Part shown: in pieces, positions 36,533 through 45,320 of the stretch
Layout of the letters: the number at the start of each line of letters is the position of its first letter
Position numbering within the stretch: position 1 is the first letter of the stretch
Assembly: GCA_021786195.1 (NCBI GenBank)
Contig: JAJYNS010000083.1
Location: forward strand, 1-57,560
Direction of reading: 5' to 3'
DNA length: 57,560 nucleotides
Origin: Actinomycetes bacterium
Lineage (GTDB): Bacteria; Actinomycetota; Acidimicrobiia; Acidimicrobiales; Bog-793
Program-made: the position numbers and the translations under genes
The notes under the pieces: generated by a model
Database searches by the model: none
What the model was told of the DNA's origin: nothing
What the model saw: the letters and a program-made list of their open reading frames with translations, nothing else

Positions 36533-37633
36533 GTGCGCACCACGCTGACCCGTCTCGCCGACGGGCGGGAGCTCGTGTACTACGACCACGACCACTCGCC
36601 GCCCCGGACGGCCCTCGACCGCCGCGAGCTGCCGCCCCGACCGGCCGGCTCGCAGCTGCGCCACGACCCCTTCCTCGACGCCTGGGTGATGGTCGCCGCC
36701 TACCGCCAGGACCGCACCTTCCTCCCCTCGACCGAGGACTGCCCGCTGTGCCCCTCTCGAGAGGGCAGGCCCACGGAGATCCCCGAGTCCGACTATGACG
36801 TCGTCGTGTTCGAGAACCGCTTCCCCGCGCTCGCCGGCGACGAGCCGACTTGGCTCGAGCCGGACACGGGGCCGCCCGGCGCCCTGCCGGGGCTCCTCGG
36901 CCGGAGGCGGAGCGCCGGGCGCTGCGAGGTCGTGTGCTACTCGCCTCGCCACGACGCCTCTCTCGTCGAGCTCTCCCCGGACGACGTCGGCCTCGTGCTG
37001 GCCGCCTGGGTGGACCGCACCGCCAGGCTGTCCGCGATCCCGGGCGTGGAGCAGGTGTTCTGCTTCGAGAACCGCGGGAGCGAGGTCGGCGTGACGCTCC
37101 AGCACCCCCATGGCCAGATCTACGCCTACCCTTTCGTGACGCCTCGCACCTCCCGGGCGCTCGCCGCGGCGACCGCCTACCACCGCAGCACGGGGCGCAA
37201 CCTCTACGACGACGTGCTCGCCGCCGAGCGGGCCGCCGGCGAGCGCGTCGTCACGGAGAACGGCTCCTGGACCGCCTTCGTCCCCCACGCGGCGCGCTGG
37301 CCCTACGAGGTCCACCTCTACCCCAATCGCAGGGTCGCCGACCTCACCTCGCTCTCGCTCTCGGAGCGGGAGGACTTCCCGCCGATCTACCTCGACCTGC
37401 TGTCACGCTTCGACCGGCTCTTCGGCCTGAGGACGCCGTACATGTCCGGCTGGCACCAGGCGCCGGTGCGAGAGGGCCGGGAAGAGCTCGCCCTGCACCT
37501 CGAGCTGTTCACGATCATGCGCGCCGCGGGCAGGCTGAAGTACCTCGCCTCCTCCGAGTCGGCGATGGACGCCTTCGCGAACGACGTCGTCCCCGAGGCG
37601 GCGGCCGAGCGGCTGCGGGCGCTCGGGCCGTGA
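36533..37633 (+). CDS. galT: Galactose-1-phosphate uridylyltransferase
   Basis: 366 residues, a HIT-superfamily transferase of the Leloir pathway. The Zn-binding pair is CPLC near residue 68, the nucleophile histidine lies in LQHPHGQIYAYPF near 185-197, and WPYEVHLYPNRRVADL near 249-264 is the second half signature. It exchanges UMP between UDP-glucose and galactose-1-phosphate. The GTG start follows icd by 16 bases, and the stop overlaps galE as GTGA, so galT, galE and galK are one coupled operon. Confidence 0.95.
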   Translation: MRTTLTRLADGRELVYYDHDHSPPRTALDRRELPPRPAGSQLRHDPFLDAWVMVAAYRQDRTFLPSTEDCPLCPSREGRPTEIPESDYDVVVFENRFPALAGDEPTWLEPDTGPPGALPGLLGRRRSAGRCEVVCYSPRHDASLVELSPDDVGLVLAAWVDRTARLSAIPGVEQVFCFENRGSEVGVTLQHPHGQIYAYPFVTPRTSRALAAATAYHRSTGRNLYDDVLAAERAAGERVVTENGSWTAFVPHAARWPYEVHLYPNRRVADLTSLSLSEREDFPPIYLDLLSRFDRLFGLRTPYMSGWHQAPVREGREELALHLELFTIMRAAGRLKYLASSESAMDAFANDVVPEAAAERLRALGP

Positions 37634-38598
37634 GGGTCCTCGTCACCGGGGGCGCCGGCTACATCGGTAGCGTCGTGGCCAAGCGGCTGCTCGAGCACGG
37701 CGAGGAGGTTGCCGTGCTCGACGACCTGTCGACCGGCCACGCCGACGCCGTGCCGGAAGGGGCCGAGCTCCACCTGGGCCGGGTCCACGACGCCGGCAGC
37801 GTGCTTGCCGGGTGCCGTTTCGACGCCGCCGTCCATCTCGCGGCCGCCTCGCTCGTCGCCGAGTCGATCGCCGATCCGGCGAAGTACGAGGAGAACAACG
37901 TCGTCGGCTCCCGGCGCCTGCTCGAGGCGCTCGGCGGCCTCGGGGTCGGCGTCCTCGTCTTCTCCTCGACGGCCGCCGTCTACGGCGAGCCGGAGTCCGT
38001 GCCGATCGAGGAGGACGCGCCGACGCGCCCCGTGAACCCCTACGGGGCTTCCAAGCTCGCCGTCGACGAGATGCTCGCCGCCGAGGCCGAGCGCTCGGGG
38101 CTCGCCGCGGTCAGCCTGCGCTACTTCAACGTCGCCGGCGCCTACGCCGGGCTGGGCGAACGCCACCACCCCGAGACCCACCTCGTCCCGATCGCCCTCG
38201 AGGTCGCCCTCGGGCTGCGTCCCTCGCTCGTCGTCTACGGGGACGACTACCCCACCCCGGACGGCACCTGCGTGCGCGACTACATCCACGTCGCCGACAT
38301 CGCCGAGGCGCACCTCGCCGCGTTGGCGCACGCCGAGGCCGGCCGCCACCGCGTCTACAACCTCGGGAACGGCACCGGCTTCAGCGTGCTCGAGGTGATC
38401 GCAGCCGTGGAGCGGGTCACCGGGCGCATGCTCGAGGTCACCGTCGGGCCGAGGCGCCCGGGCGACCCGGCAGTGCTCGTCGCCTCCTCCGCCCGGGCCC
38501 GGCTCGAGCTCGGCTGGTCGCCGAGGCGCGCCTCGCTCGAGCGCATCGTCGGCGACGCCTTCGAGGTGCTCGAGGCACGCAGGGGGGAGCAGCCGTGA
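37630..38598 (+). CDS. galE: UDP-glucose 4-epimerase
   Basis: 322 residues, extended short-chain dehydrogenase. The NAD loop is VTGGAGYIGSVVAKRL at the N-terminus, the catalytic set is Ser in FSSTAAVYG and the YxxxK in NPYGASKLAVDE near 137-148, and LRYFNVAGAYAGLGERHHPETHLVP near 162-186 is typical of GalE. It interconverts UDP-galactose and UDP-glucose. Both its start and stop overlap neighbours as GTGA, so expression is tied to galT and galK. Confidence 0.96.
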   Translation: MRVLVTGGAGYIGSVVAKRLLEHGEEVAVLDDLSTGHADAVPEGAELHLGRVHDAGSVLAGCRFDAAVHLAAASLVAESIADPAKYEENNVVGSRRLLEALGGLGVGVLVFSSTAAVYGEPESVPIEEDAPTRPVNPYGASKLAVDEMLAAEAERSGLAAVSLRYFNVAGAYAGLGERHHPETHLVPIALEVALGLRPSLVVYGDDYPTPDGTCVRDYIHVADIAEAHLAALAHAEAGRHRVYNLGNGTGFSVLEVIAAVERVTGRMLEVTVGPRRPGDPAVLVASSARARLELGWSPRRASLERIVGDAFEVLEARRGEQP

Positions 38599-39875
38599 GC
38601 ACGCTCGGGGCGGCGGGCGCCGCTCCCGACGGGGCTTCGGCGCCGGGAGCAGCCGCCGGCGAGGCTGCCTCCCGGTTCCGGGCGCTGTTCGGGCGAGAGC
38701 CGGAGGGGGTGTGGAGCGCCCCCGGTCGGGTCAACCTCATCGGGGAGTTCACCGACTACAACGAGGGCTTCGTCCTCCCGATCGCCTTGCCGCTGGCCGC
38801 ACGGGTCCTTGCCGCGCGCCGGGACGACGGGCGCCTTCGCGTCGCGTCGACGGCATCGGGGCTCCTTGGGGGAGACGCAGCGAGCGCGGCGACCGGATCG
38901 GCGCCGGCGCGAGAGCACGCGGTCGTCGAGGCCACGCTCGACTCCCTCGCGCCCGGTTCGGTCGGGGGCTGGCCCGCATATGTCCTCGGCGTCGCCTGGG
39001 CGCTTCGAGAGGCCGGGCACGAGGTTGGCGGCGCCGACCTCCTCGTCTCCTCCGACGTCCCGATCGGCGCAGGGCTCTCTTCGTCGGCGGCGCTCGAGTG
39101 CGCCGTCGGCCTTGCCCTCGACGGGCTGTTCCGGATCGGGGTCGGCCGGCAGGAGCTGGCGCTCGCCTGCCAGGCCGCGGAGAACGGCTTCGTCGGCGTC
39201 CCCTGCGGGATCCTCGACCAGATGGCCTCGCTGCTGTGTGTTCCGGACCACGCGCTCCTGCTCGACACGCGCTCGCTTAAGAGCCGCCAGGTGCCCTTCG
39301 CGCTGCAGGCGTCCGGCCTGGCGCTGCTCGTCGTCGACACCAAGGTGCGCCACGACCACGCGGCCTCCGGCTACGCCGACCGCCGGCGGGCGTGCGAGCT
39401 CGCCGCCGAAAAGCTCGGCCTGGTGGCGCTGCGCGACCTCGACGTGGCGGAGCTCGACTCGGCGGAGCGGAGGCTCGACGATCCCGTGCTGTTCCGACGG
39501 GTCCGGCACGTCGTCACCGAGAACCGGCGGGTGCTCGAGGTGGCGCGCCTGCTCGAGCAGGGTCGGGCCGCCGAGATCGGCCCGGTGCTCTCCGACGGGC
39601 ACGCTTCGGTCCGAGACGACTTCGAGGCGTCCTGCGCCGAGCTCGACACCGCCGTCGCCGCCGCGACGGCCGCCGGGGCGCTCGGCGCCCGGATGATCGG
39701 CGGCGGCTTCGGCGGCTCCGCGATCGCGCTCGTGGAGTCGGGCCGGACGGACCAGGTCGCGAGCGCCGTCCTGGGGGCCTTCGCCGCGGCCGGCTACGCC
39801 GCACCGCGCGTGATCCTCGCCGCGCCGGGGCCGGGCGGCGACCTCGATCTGACCGGGGAGCCTTCCTCCCGGTAG
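38595..39875 (+). CDS. galK: Galactokinase
   Basis: 426 residues, GHMP kinase family. The substrate motif reads APGRVNLIGEFTDYNEGF; the usual histidine of GEHTDYN is phenylalanine here. The ATP loop SSDVPIGAGLSSSAALECAVG near 154-174 and the GGGFGGSAIALV segment near 375-386 are intact, as is the catalytic aspartate region GILDQMASLLC. It phosphorylates galactose with ATP. The N-terminal 30 residues are Ala/Gly/Pro-rich and may not be translated if an internal start is used. Galactose freed by the GH42 enzyme elsewhere in the window is the natural substrate source. Confidence 0.94.
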   Translation: MSTLGAAGAAPDGASAPGAAAGEAASRFRALFGREPEGVWSAPGRVNLIGEFTDYNEGFVLPIALPLAARVLAARRDDGRLRVASTASGLLGGDAASAATGSAPAREHAVVEATLDSLAPGSVGGWPAYVLGVAWALREAGHEVGGADLLVSSDVPIGAGLSSSAALECAVGLALDGLFRIGVGRQELALACQAAENGFVGVPCGILDQMASLLCVPDHALLLDTRSLKSRQVPFALQASGLALLVVDTKVRHDHAASGYADRRRACELAAEKLGLVALRDLDVAELDSAERRLDDPVLFRRVRHVVTENRRVLEVARLLEQGRAAEIGPVLSDGHASVRDDFEASCAELDTAVAAATAAGALGARMIGGGFGGSAIALVESGRTDQVASAVLGAFAAAGYAAPRVILAAPGPGGDLDLTGEPSSR

Positions 39876-39884
39876 CCTCGGCGC

Positions 39885-40898
39885 ATGAACGACCCGACGG
39901 CGTTGTCCAAGGCCAGGCCGATCCGCGTCACGGTCACCGGCGCGGCCGGCCAGATCTGCTACTCCCTGCTGTTCCGCATCGCGGCCGGCGAGCTGTTCGG
40001 CCGCGACCAGCCGGTGGACCTCAGGTTGCTCGAGATCGAGCCGGCGATGAAGGCGCTCGAAGGTGTCGTGATGGAGCTCGACGACTGCGCCTCGCCGCTG
40101 ATCGCCGGGATCGAGGCGACCTCCGACCTGAAGGTGGCCTTCGACTCGACGAGCTTCGCCATCCTCGTCGGTTCGGTGCCGCGCAAGGCCGGGATGGAGC
40201 GCAAGGACCTGCTCGGGGTGAACGGGGGGATATTCGGCCCGCAGGGGCGTGCGATCGCGGCGCACGCCTCGCCCGACGTCCGGGTCCTCGTCGTCGGCAA
40301 CCCTTGCAACACCAACTGCCTGATCGCGAGGTCGAACGCGCCGGAGGTCCCCGCCGACCGGTGGTTCGCGATGACCCGTCTCGACGAGAACCGGGCCAAG
40401 TCCCAGCTCGCCCGCCGCGCCGGCGTGCAGGTGGCCGCGGTGACGAACCTCGCGATCTGGGGGAACCACTCCTCGACCCAGTACCCGGACTTCGTCCACG
40501 CCCGCATCGCCGGCTCGCCCGCCGAGGAGGTCATCGGCGACCCGGAGTGGCTGCGCGGAGAGTTCATCACCACGGTGCAGCAGCGCGGCGCCGCCGTCAT
40601 CGCTGCACGAGGCCTCTCCTCGGCGGCCTCGGCGGCCTCGGCCGCGGCCGACTCGGTGCGAGCCATCCGAGAGCCGACCGCACCGGGCGACTGGACCTCC
40701 CTCGCCGTCGTCTCTCGAGGTGAGTACGGCATCCCAGAAGGTCTCCAGTTCGGCTTCCCGGTCCGCTCGACGGGGGAGGCGTGGAGCGTCGTCGAGGGGA
40801 TCGAGCACGACGCCGAGGCGATGGCGCGGATCCGCCGGACGACGGAGGAGCTCACCGAGGAGCGGGCGGAGGTCGCCGGGCTCCTCGGGCCAGGCTGA
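39885..40898 (+). CDS. mdh: Malate dehydrogenase
   Basis: 337 residues of the cytosolic-type MDH found in actinobacteria. NAD motif [24 protein letters not shown] at the N-terminus, [17 protein letters not shown] near 95-111, substrate arginines in [16 protein letters not shown], and the catalytic histidine in [12 protein letters not shown] near 190. It oxidises malate to oxaloacetate. ATG 39885 lies 6 bases after a TAGCCT box, suggesting leaderless transcription. Its last 47 bases overlap the end of the convergent SCP2-like gene. Confidence 0.97.
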   Translation: MNDPTALSKARPIRVTVTGAAGQICYSLLFRIAAGELFGRDQPVDLRLLEIEPAMKALEGVVMELDDCASPLIAGIEATSDLKVAFDSTSFAILVGSVPRKAGMERKDLLGVNGGIFGPQGRAIAAHASPDVRVLVVGNPCNTNCLIARSNAPEVPADRWFAMTRLDENRAKSQLARRAGVQVAAVTNLAIWGNHSSTQYPDFVHARIAGSPAEEVIGDPEWLRGEFITTVQQRGAAVIAARGLSSAASAASAAADSVRAIREPTAPGDWTSLAVVSRGEYGIPEGLQFGFPVRSTGEAWSVVEGIEHDAEAMARIRRTTEELTEERAEVAGLLGPG

Positions 40899-41244
40899 GC
40901 AGCTCGCCAAGGGCGGCGACGAGCTCGGCGGCGTCGACGAGCGCGGCGGCGTCGCCTCGGACCTTGATCCGCCCTGCGGCAAGCAGGTCGGCGACGGGGT
41001 CTCCGGCGACGAGCGCCGCGGCTGTGTCGTAGTCCTCGACGAGGACCACCGTGGCGGCCTCGAGGCCCCGACGCAGCTCGCCCGGCTCGCCGCCCCCGAC
41101 CAGGAGCGTGTAGGCGACGTCGCCACCGGGCGCGCCGGTCACGAGCTGGCCGAGACCGAACCTCGGCCCCTGCGCGAGCGGCTCGGCGGCCTCGAGCGCC
41201 CGGGCGAGCTCGTCCAGCCACTCCTCGGTGAGGAACGCCGCCAC
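40852..41244 (-). CDS. Small SCP2-like protein
   Basis: 130 residues. The pattern [40 protein letters not shown], followed by [20 protein letters not shown], resembles the SCP2 sterol-carrier fold (a strand pair, then a helix and the G.I.V.GD motif). Such proteins bind lipids or act as domains of larger enzymes. GTG 41244 starts 14 bases after the sdhB stop, so it is the fourth gene of the sdh unit. The ribosome-binding sequence GGGGAG touches the GTG, which is too close to be ideal. Its end overlaps mdh tail to tail by 47 bases. Confidence 0.68.
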   Translation of the reverse strand: MAAFLTEEWLDELARALEAAEPLAQGPRFGLGQLVTGAPGGDVAYTLLVGGGEPGELRRGLEAATVVLVEDYDTAAALVAGDPVADLLAAGRIKVRGDAAALVDAAELVAALGELLSLARGARRPPPAPR

Positions 41245-41258
41245 CTCCCCTGCTCCGG

Positions 41259-42161
41259 CTACGCCGGCCCCCCGGGCGGCGTGCGCGGCTCGATGGAGAT
41301 CACCTCACCCGAACGGCCGGCCGGCGTCAGGGAGGCCACCTCGGCGGCGGGGGTCGGCGCGGGCCGCCGCAGGATCTTCCTTCCGAGCCAGGCGATCGGG
41401 TCGTAGCGGGCATCGACGACGCGCTCTTTCATGGGGATGATCGCGTTGTCGGTGATGTGGATGTCCTCGGGGCAGACCTCCGTGCAGCACTTGGTGATGT
41501 TGCACAGGCCGATCCCGAGCTCTTTCGCGGCGAGCTCTCGGCGGTCCAGCGTGTCGAGCGGGTGCAGCTCGAGCTCGGCGAGGCGGACGAAGAACCGGGG
41601 CCCCGCGTAGGCGGGCTTGTTGTCCTCGTGGTCACGGATGACGTGGCAGACGTTCTGGCAGAGGAAGCACTCGATGCACTTGCGGAACTCCTGCACCCGG
41701 TCCACGTCGACCTGGGACATCCGGTAGGTCCCGTCCGGCTCGGGCGGGCCGGGGTGGAAGCCGGGGATACGGCGAGCCACGGCGAAGTGGTAGGAGACGT
41801 CGGTGACGAGGTCCCGGATGATCGGGTTGCCGCGCATCGGCGAGACGGTGATCGGCTCCGAGACGTCCAGCGAGCTCATGCGCGTCATGCACATCAGCCG
41901 GGGCTTCCCGTTGATCTCGGCGCTGCAGGAGCCGCACTTGCCCGCCTTGCAGTTCCAGCGGACGGCGAGGTCGGGGGCCTGCTCCGCCTGGATCCGGTGC
42001 ACGACGTCTAGCACGACCTCGCCGCCGAGGTTCTCGACGGTGTAGTCGCGGAACTCTCCGCCCCTGGCGTCGCCTCGCCAAAGGCGAAGCGTCACCGTCT
42101 CGGCCGGGCTCGACGTCGCGGCCCCCCCGGCGGGCACGGCCTCCTGGACAAGCGTTGCCAT
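41259..42161 (-). CDS. sdhB: Succinate dehydrogenase/fumarate reductase iron-sulfur subunit
   Basis: 300 residues. The [2Fe-2S] cluster cysteines are in NCKAGKCGSCSAEINGKPRLMC near 70-91, and the second domain has CIECFLCQNVCHV near 162-174 and CNITKCCTEVCPEDI near 221-235 for the [3Fe-4S]/[4Fe-4S] clusters. It carries electrons between SdhA and the membrane subunit. The C-terminal 30 residues extend beyond the usual length. Its ATG shares a base with the sdhA stop (TGATG). Gene order C-A-B without sdhD fits the actinobacterial trimeric type. Confidence 0.96.
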   Translation of the reverse strand: MATLVQEAVPAGGAATSSPAETVTLRLWRGDARGGEFRDYTVENLGGEVVLDVVHRIQAEQAPDLAVRWNCKAGKCGSCSAEINGKPRLMCMTRMSSLDVSEPITVSPMRGNPIIRDLVTDVSYHFAVARRIPGFHPGPPEPDGTYRMSQVDVDRVQEFRKCIECFLCQNVCHVIRDHEDNKPAYAGPRFFVRLAELELHPLDTLDRRELAAKELGIGLCNITKCCTEVCPEDIHITDNAIIPMKERVVDARYDPIAWLGRKILRRPAPTPAAEVASLTPAGRSGEVISIEPRTPPGGPA

Positions 42162-43960
42162 CAGTGCTCCTCGTCGAACAGCGCCTTCAGCTCCTCGGGC
42201 ATCTCCGGGAGCGGCTCGGGCGCGACTGTCACGGCGCCCGAGGGATCGAGGCGCGTCACCATGTTGAGCTTCGCGAGCTCCGGGTCGGGGTTCGGGTAGT
42301 CGTCACGGGTGTGGCCACCCCGGCTCTCCTTGCGAGCCGTCGCGGCTCTCGTCGTGCACCGGGCGACGGCGAGCATCGACTGGAGGTCGAGGGCGAGATG
42401 CCAGCCGGGGTTGAACTGGCGGTGACCCTCCACCGAGACGACGCCGGCGCGCTGCTCGAGCTCGTCGAGCTTCTCGTCGGCCTCGAGGAGCTCGGACTCG
42501 GTCCGGATGATCCCGACGAGGTCCTGCATGGTCTCCTGCAGGTCGTGGTGCACGGCATAGGGGTTCTCCCCGCGCTCGCGTCCGAAGGGGGCCAGCGCCT
42601 CGGCGATGACCTCGTCGGCCTGGGCGAGGTCCAGGGCGACCTCGCCGGTGCCGAGCGCGTGCTCGGCAGCGGCGAGCCCGGCGCGGCGACCGAAGACGAG
42701 CAGGTCCGAGAGCGAGTTGCCCCCGAGGCGGTTGGCGCCGTGCATGCCGCCGGCCACCTCTCCCGCCGCGTAGAGGCCGGGCACCGTCGTTGCCTCGGTG
42801 TCCGCCTCGACCCGGACGCCGCCCATGATGTAGTGGCAGGTCGGGCCGACCTCCATCGGCTCGGCGGTGATGTCGACGTCGGCGAGCTCCTTGAACTGGT
42901 GGTACATCGACGGCAGGCGCCGCTTGATGTACTCCGGGGAGCGCCGTGAGGCGATGTCGAGGAACACGCCCCCGTGCGGGCTTCCCCTTCCCGCCTTCAC
43001 CTCGGCGTTGATCGAGCGGGCCACCTCGTCGCGGGGCAGGAGCTCAGGCGGGCGGCGGAAGTCCTTCTTGTTGTCGTACCACTGGTCCGCCTCCTCGATC
43101 GTGTCGGCCGTCTCCTTGGCGTAGAAGTCGGGGATGTAGTTGAACATGAAGCGGTCGCCGTCCCGGTTGCGCAGCACTCCGCCGTCGCCCCGCACCCCTT
43201 CGGTCACGAGGATGCCCCGGGCCGACGGCGGCCAGACCATCCCGGTCGGGTGGAACTGCACGCACTCCATGTCGATGAGGTCGGCCCCCGCCCAGAGCGC
43301 GAGCGCGTGGCCGTCGCCGGTCGACTCCCAGGAGTTCGAGGTGAACTTCCAGGCCTTGCCGACCCCGCCGGAGGCGAGCACGACCGCCTTTGCGCCGAAG
43401 ACGACGAAGGAGCCCGACTCCCTGTAGAAGCCGACGGCCCCGTTGACCGCGCCGGAGGCGTCGCGCAGCAGACGGACGATCTTGCACTCCATGTAGACCT
43501 CGATCCCGAGGCCGACCGCCCGCTGCTGCAGGGTGCGGATCATCTCGAGACCGGTTCGGTCCCCGACGTGGGCGAGGCGAGCGTAGCGGTGGCCGCCGAA
43601 GTCCCGCTGGAGGATCCGCCCGTCGGGCGTCCGGTCGAACAGCGCGCCCCAGGCCTCCAGCTCGAGGACCCGGTCGGGAGCCTCCTGCGCGTGCAGCTGG
43701 GCCATGCGCCAGTTGTTGAGCAGCTTCCCGCCGCGCATGGTGTCCCGGAAGTGGACCTGCCAGCTGTCCTCGGGCCAGACGTTGCGCAGCGCGGCGGCGA
43801 CCCCGCCCTCGGCCATCACGGTGTGGGCCTTGCCGAGCAGGGACTTGCAGACGACGGCGGTTCGCGCTCCCCGCTCGTGCGCCTCGATCGCCGCCCTCAG
43901 CCCGGCTCCGCCCGCCCCGATCACCAGGACGTCGACGACATGGGTCTCGTGCTCGGCCAT
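42161..43960 (-). CDS. sdhA: Succinate dehydrogenase/fumarate reductase flavoprotein subunit
   Basis: 599 residues. FAD motif VLVIGAGGAGLRAAIEA near 11-27, the covalent-flavin histidine region GKAHTVMAEGGVAAAL near 46-61, and the substrate region VQFHPTGMVWPPSARGILVTEGVRGDGG. ANRLGGNSLSDLLVFGRRAG near 400 completes the signature. It oxidises succinate in the TCA cycle, or reduces fumarate; the direction is not shown by sequence. Start and stop each share one base with neighbouring genes, so the three subunits are tightly coupled. Confidence 0.97.
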   Translation of the reverse strand: MAEHETHVVDVLVIGAGGAGLRAAIEAHERGARTAVVCKSLLGKAHTVMAEGGVAAALRNVWPEDSWQVHFRDTMRGGKLLNNWRMAQLHAQEAPDRVLELEAWGALFDRTPDGRILQRDFGGHRYARLAHVGDRTGLEMIRTLQQRAVGLGIEVYMECKIVRLLRDASGAVNGAVGFYRESGSFVVFGAKAVVLASGGVGKAWKFTSNSWESTGDGHALALWAGADLIDMECVQFHPTGMVWPPSARGILVTEGVRGDGGVLRNRDGDRFMFNYIPDFYAKETADTIEEADQWYDNKKDFRRPPELLPRDEVARSINAEVKAGRGSPHGGVFLDIASRRSPEYIKRRLPSMYHQFKELADVDITAEPMEVGPTCHYIMGGVRVEADTEATTVPGLYAAGEVAGGMHGANRLGGNSLSDLLVFGRRAGLAAAEHALGTGEVALDLAQADEVIAEALAPFGRERGENPYAVHHDLQETMQDLVGIIRTESELLEADEKLDELEQRAGVVSVEGHRQFNPGWHLALDLQSMLAVARCTTRAATARKESRGGHTRDDYPNPDPELAKLNMVTRLDPSGAVTVAPEPLPEMPEELKALFDEEH

Positions 43961-44814
43961 CAGAAGATCCTCGGGTCGTGGATCGTGCCGCTCGCCACGA
44001 GCCAGGTGTACAGGTCGGTCACGATGATCGAGAAGAGCGACAGCCACGCGTAGAGCTGGTGGTGGGCGTTCAGCTGAGAGGAGACGTTCTTCCACCACCA
44101 GCGGCGTATGGGTGCCTGCGACAGGCGCTTCAGGTTGCCGCCGCAAAGGTGCCGGCCCGCGTGGCAGCCGAGCGTGTAGGCCCAGATGAAGATGGCGTTC
44201 AGGACGAACAGGATCGTCCCGACACCGAGGCCGATGCCGTTGGGGAACCGGAAGGCGGCGATCGCGTCCCAGGTGAGGATCCCGGCGAAGATCAGGGCGA
44301 AGTACCAGGTGTAGCGGTGGATGTTGTTCCACAGCAGCGGGAACCTGGTCTCGCCGGAGTAGTGCTGGCGAAGCCCCGAGCCGGTCGAGCCGGCGTCCGC
44401 GACGGCGCAGGCCGGTGGCGAGAGCCAGAAGGAGCGGTAGTAGGCCTTGCGGTAGTAGTAGCAGGTCGCCCTGAAGGCGCCGGGGAAGATCAGGATCAGC
44501 CATGCCGGCGAGACTCGCCACCAGCTCCAGCCGCCCCAGACGTAGCCGGACGAGATGCAGCTGTGGGTTATGCAGGGGGAGTAGAGCGGCGAGAGGTAGT
44601 CTCGGCCGACCGAGCCGGCGTAGAACGCGCCGTTGCGGTTGGCGGCCCAGACCACGTAGGCGACGAACCCCAGCAGGCCGAGGGCCACGAGGACCGGCTG
44701 GAGGCGCCAGTTGTCCCGCCGCAGCACCGTCGACAGCGGCGGCCCGCCTCTCGGCCCCCCGACCCGCACCGTCGCCGGGCGCGCCGGCCCCTCGAGGTGT
44801 TGAGCGAGGCTCAC
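43960..44814 (-). CDS. sdhC: Succinate dehydrogenase cytochrome b-type membrane subunit
   Basis: 284 residues with five main hydrophobic segments, longer than many cytochrome b subunits because of the loop at about 60-170 rich in Trp, Tyr and Cys. Candidate haem or quinone residues are the histidines in NNIHRYTWYFALIFAGIL, GCHAGRHLCGG and NAHHQLYAWLSLF. No sdhD follows. I chose GTG 44814 because the ribosome-binding site GGAGGG lies 6 bases upstream of it; the ATG at 44820 touches the same GGAGGG and would have no spacing. It is the first gene of the sdh operon, and the divergent region toward whiB holds a long palindrome. Confidence 0.86.
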   Translation of the reverse strand: MSLAQHLEGPARPATVRVGGPRGGPPLSTVLRRDNWRLQPVLVALGLLGFVAYVVWAANRNGAFYAGSVGRDYLSPLYSPCITHSCISSGYVWGGWSWWRVSPAWLILIFPGAFRATCYYYRKAYYRSFWLSPPACAVADAGSTGSGLRQHYSGETRFPLLWNNIHRYTWYFALIFAGILTWDAIAAFRFPNGIGLGVGTILFVLNAIFIWAYTLGCHAGRHLCGGNLKRLSQAPIRRWWWKNVSSQLNAHHQLYAWLSLFSIIVTDLYTWLVASGTIHDPRIF

Positions 44815-44970
44815 GAGCATCCCTCCAAGTCCGCGCCCGAGCAGGTGACCTGCACCCGCTCCGGGTGCCCGGCGTCGCCGTGCCGGGCGCCGCCCATCCT
44901 CGCGCCAACCTCGCGCCGAAGCGAAACGAGGGAGGGCCTTGCACGTCTGGCCCGCGGGGTCCATCATGAT

Positions 44971-44996
44971 CGCAGTGGTGTAATTACACCGCTGCG
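44971..44996. promoter_or_regulatory. 26-bp near-perfect palindrome between sdhC and whiB
   Basis: Arms of 13 bases (CGCAGTGGTGTAA and TTACACCGCTGCG) differ at one position; the core GGTGTAATTACACC is perfect. Its TAATTA centre stands out against the GC-rich surroundings. It lies 157 bases before sdhC and 38 bases before the whiB start, where a promoter would be expected. An operator for a dimeric regulator is likely; I do not recognise the site. Confidence 0.65.
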
Positions 44997-45033
44997 ACTC
45001 CTCAGGGGGCCGTGGTCAGAGAGGAGGGTGCCG

Positions 45034-45312
45034 GTGGACATCCAGGCGCTCCTGGGCGAGGTCGACAGGACGTGGCAGGCCCGAGCCAACTGCATGGGCG
45101 TCGACCCGGAGCTCTTCTTCCCCGAGCGGGGGTCCTCGACCAGGGAGGCGAAGGAGGTCTGCAGAGGCTGCGTCGTGCGGGAGGAGTGCCTGGACTACGC
45201 GATCGCCAACGGCGAGAAGTTCGGCATCTGGGGCGGGATGAGCGAGCGGGAGCGGCGCCGGGTGCGCCGGGCCCGCCTTGCCGGCCGCCAGGGCGTCCCG
45301 GCCGCCTCGTAG
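45034..45312 (+). CDS. WhiB-family iron-sulfur transcription factor 1
   Basis: 92 residues. Four cluster-binding cysteines at 20, 43, 46 and 52 have the WhiB spacing (x22, x2, x5), in ANCMG, CRGC and EECLDYA. The turn motif GIWGGMSERERRRVRRARLAG near 62-82 is the hallmark that contacts the sigma factor and DNA. GTG 45034 is chosen because GAGGAGG lies 6 bases upstream; GTG 45028 would be too near it. It probably binds a [4Fe-4S] cluster sensitive to oxygen or NO. It is divergent from the sdh operon and may link redox state to respiration. Confidence 0.95.
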   Translation: MDIQALLGEVDRTWQARANCMGVDPELFFPERGSSTREAKEVCRGCVVREECLDYAIANGEKFGIWGGMSERERRRVRRARLAGRQGVPAAS

Positions 45313-45320
45313 GCCCGGCA

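Noticed and set aside
38355-41126. 923-codon open frame on the minus strand
   Set aside because: It crosses galK and mdh on the opposite strand and shows no domain; the true minus-strand gene here is only the SCP2-like one at 40852-41244.
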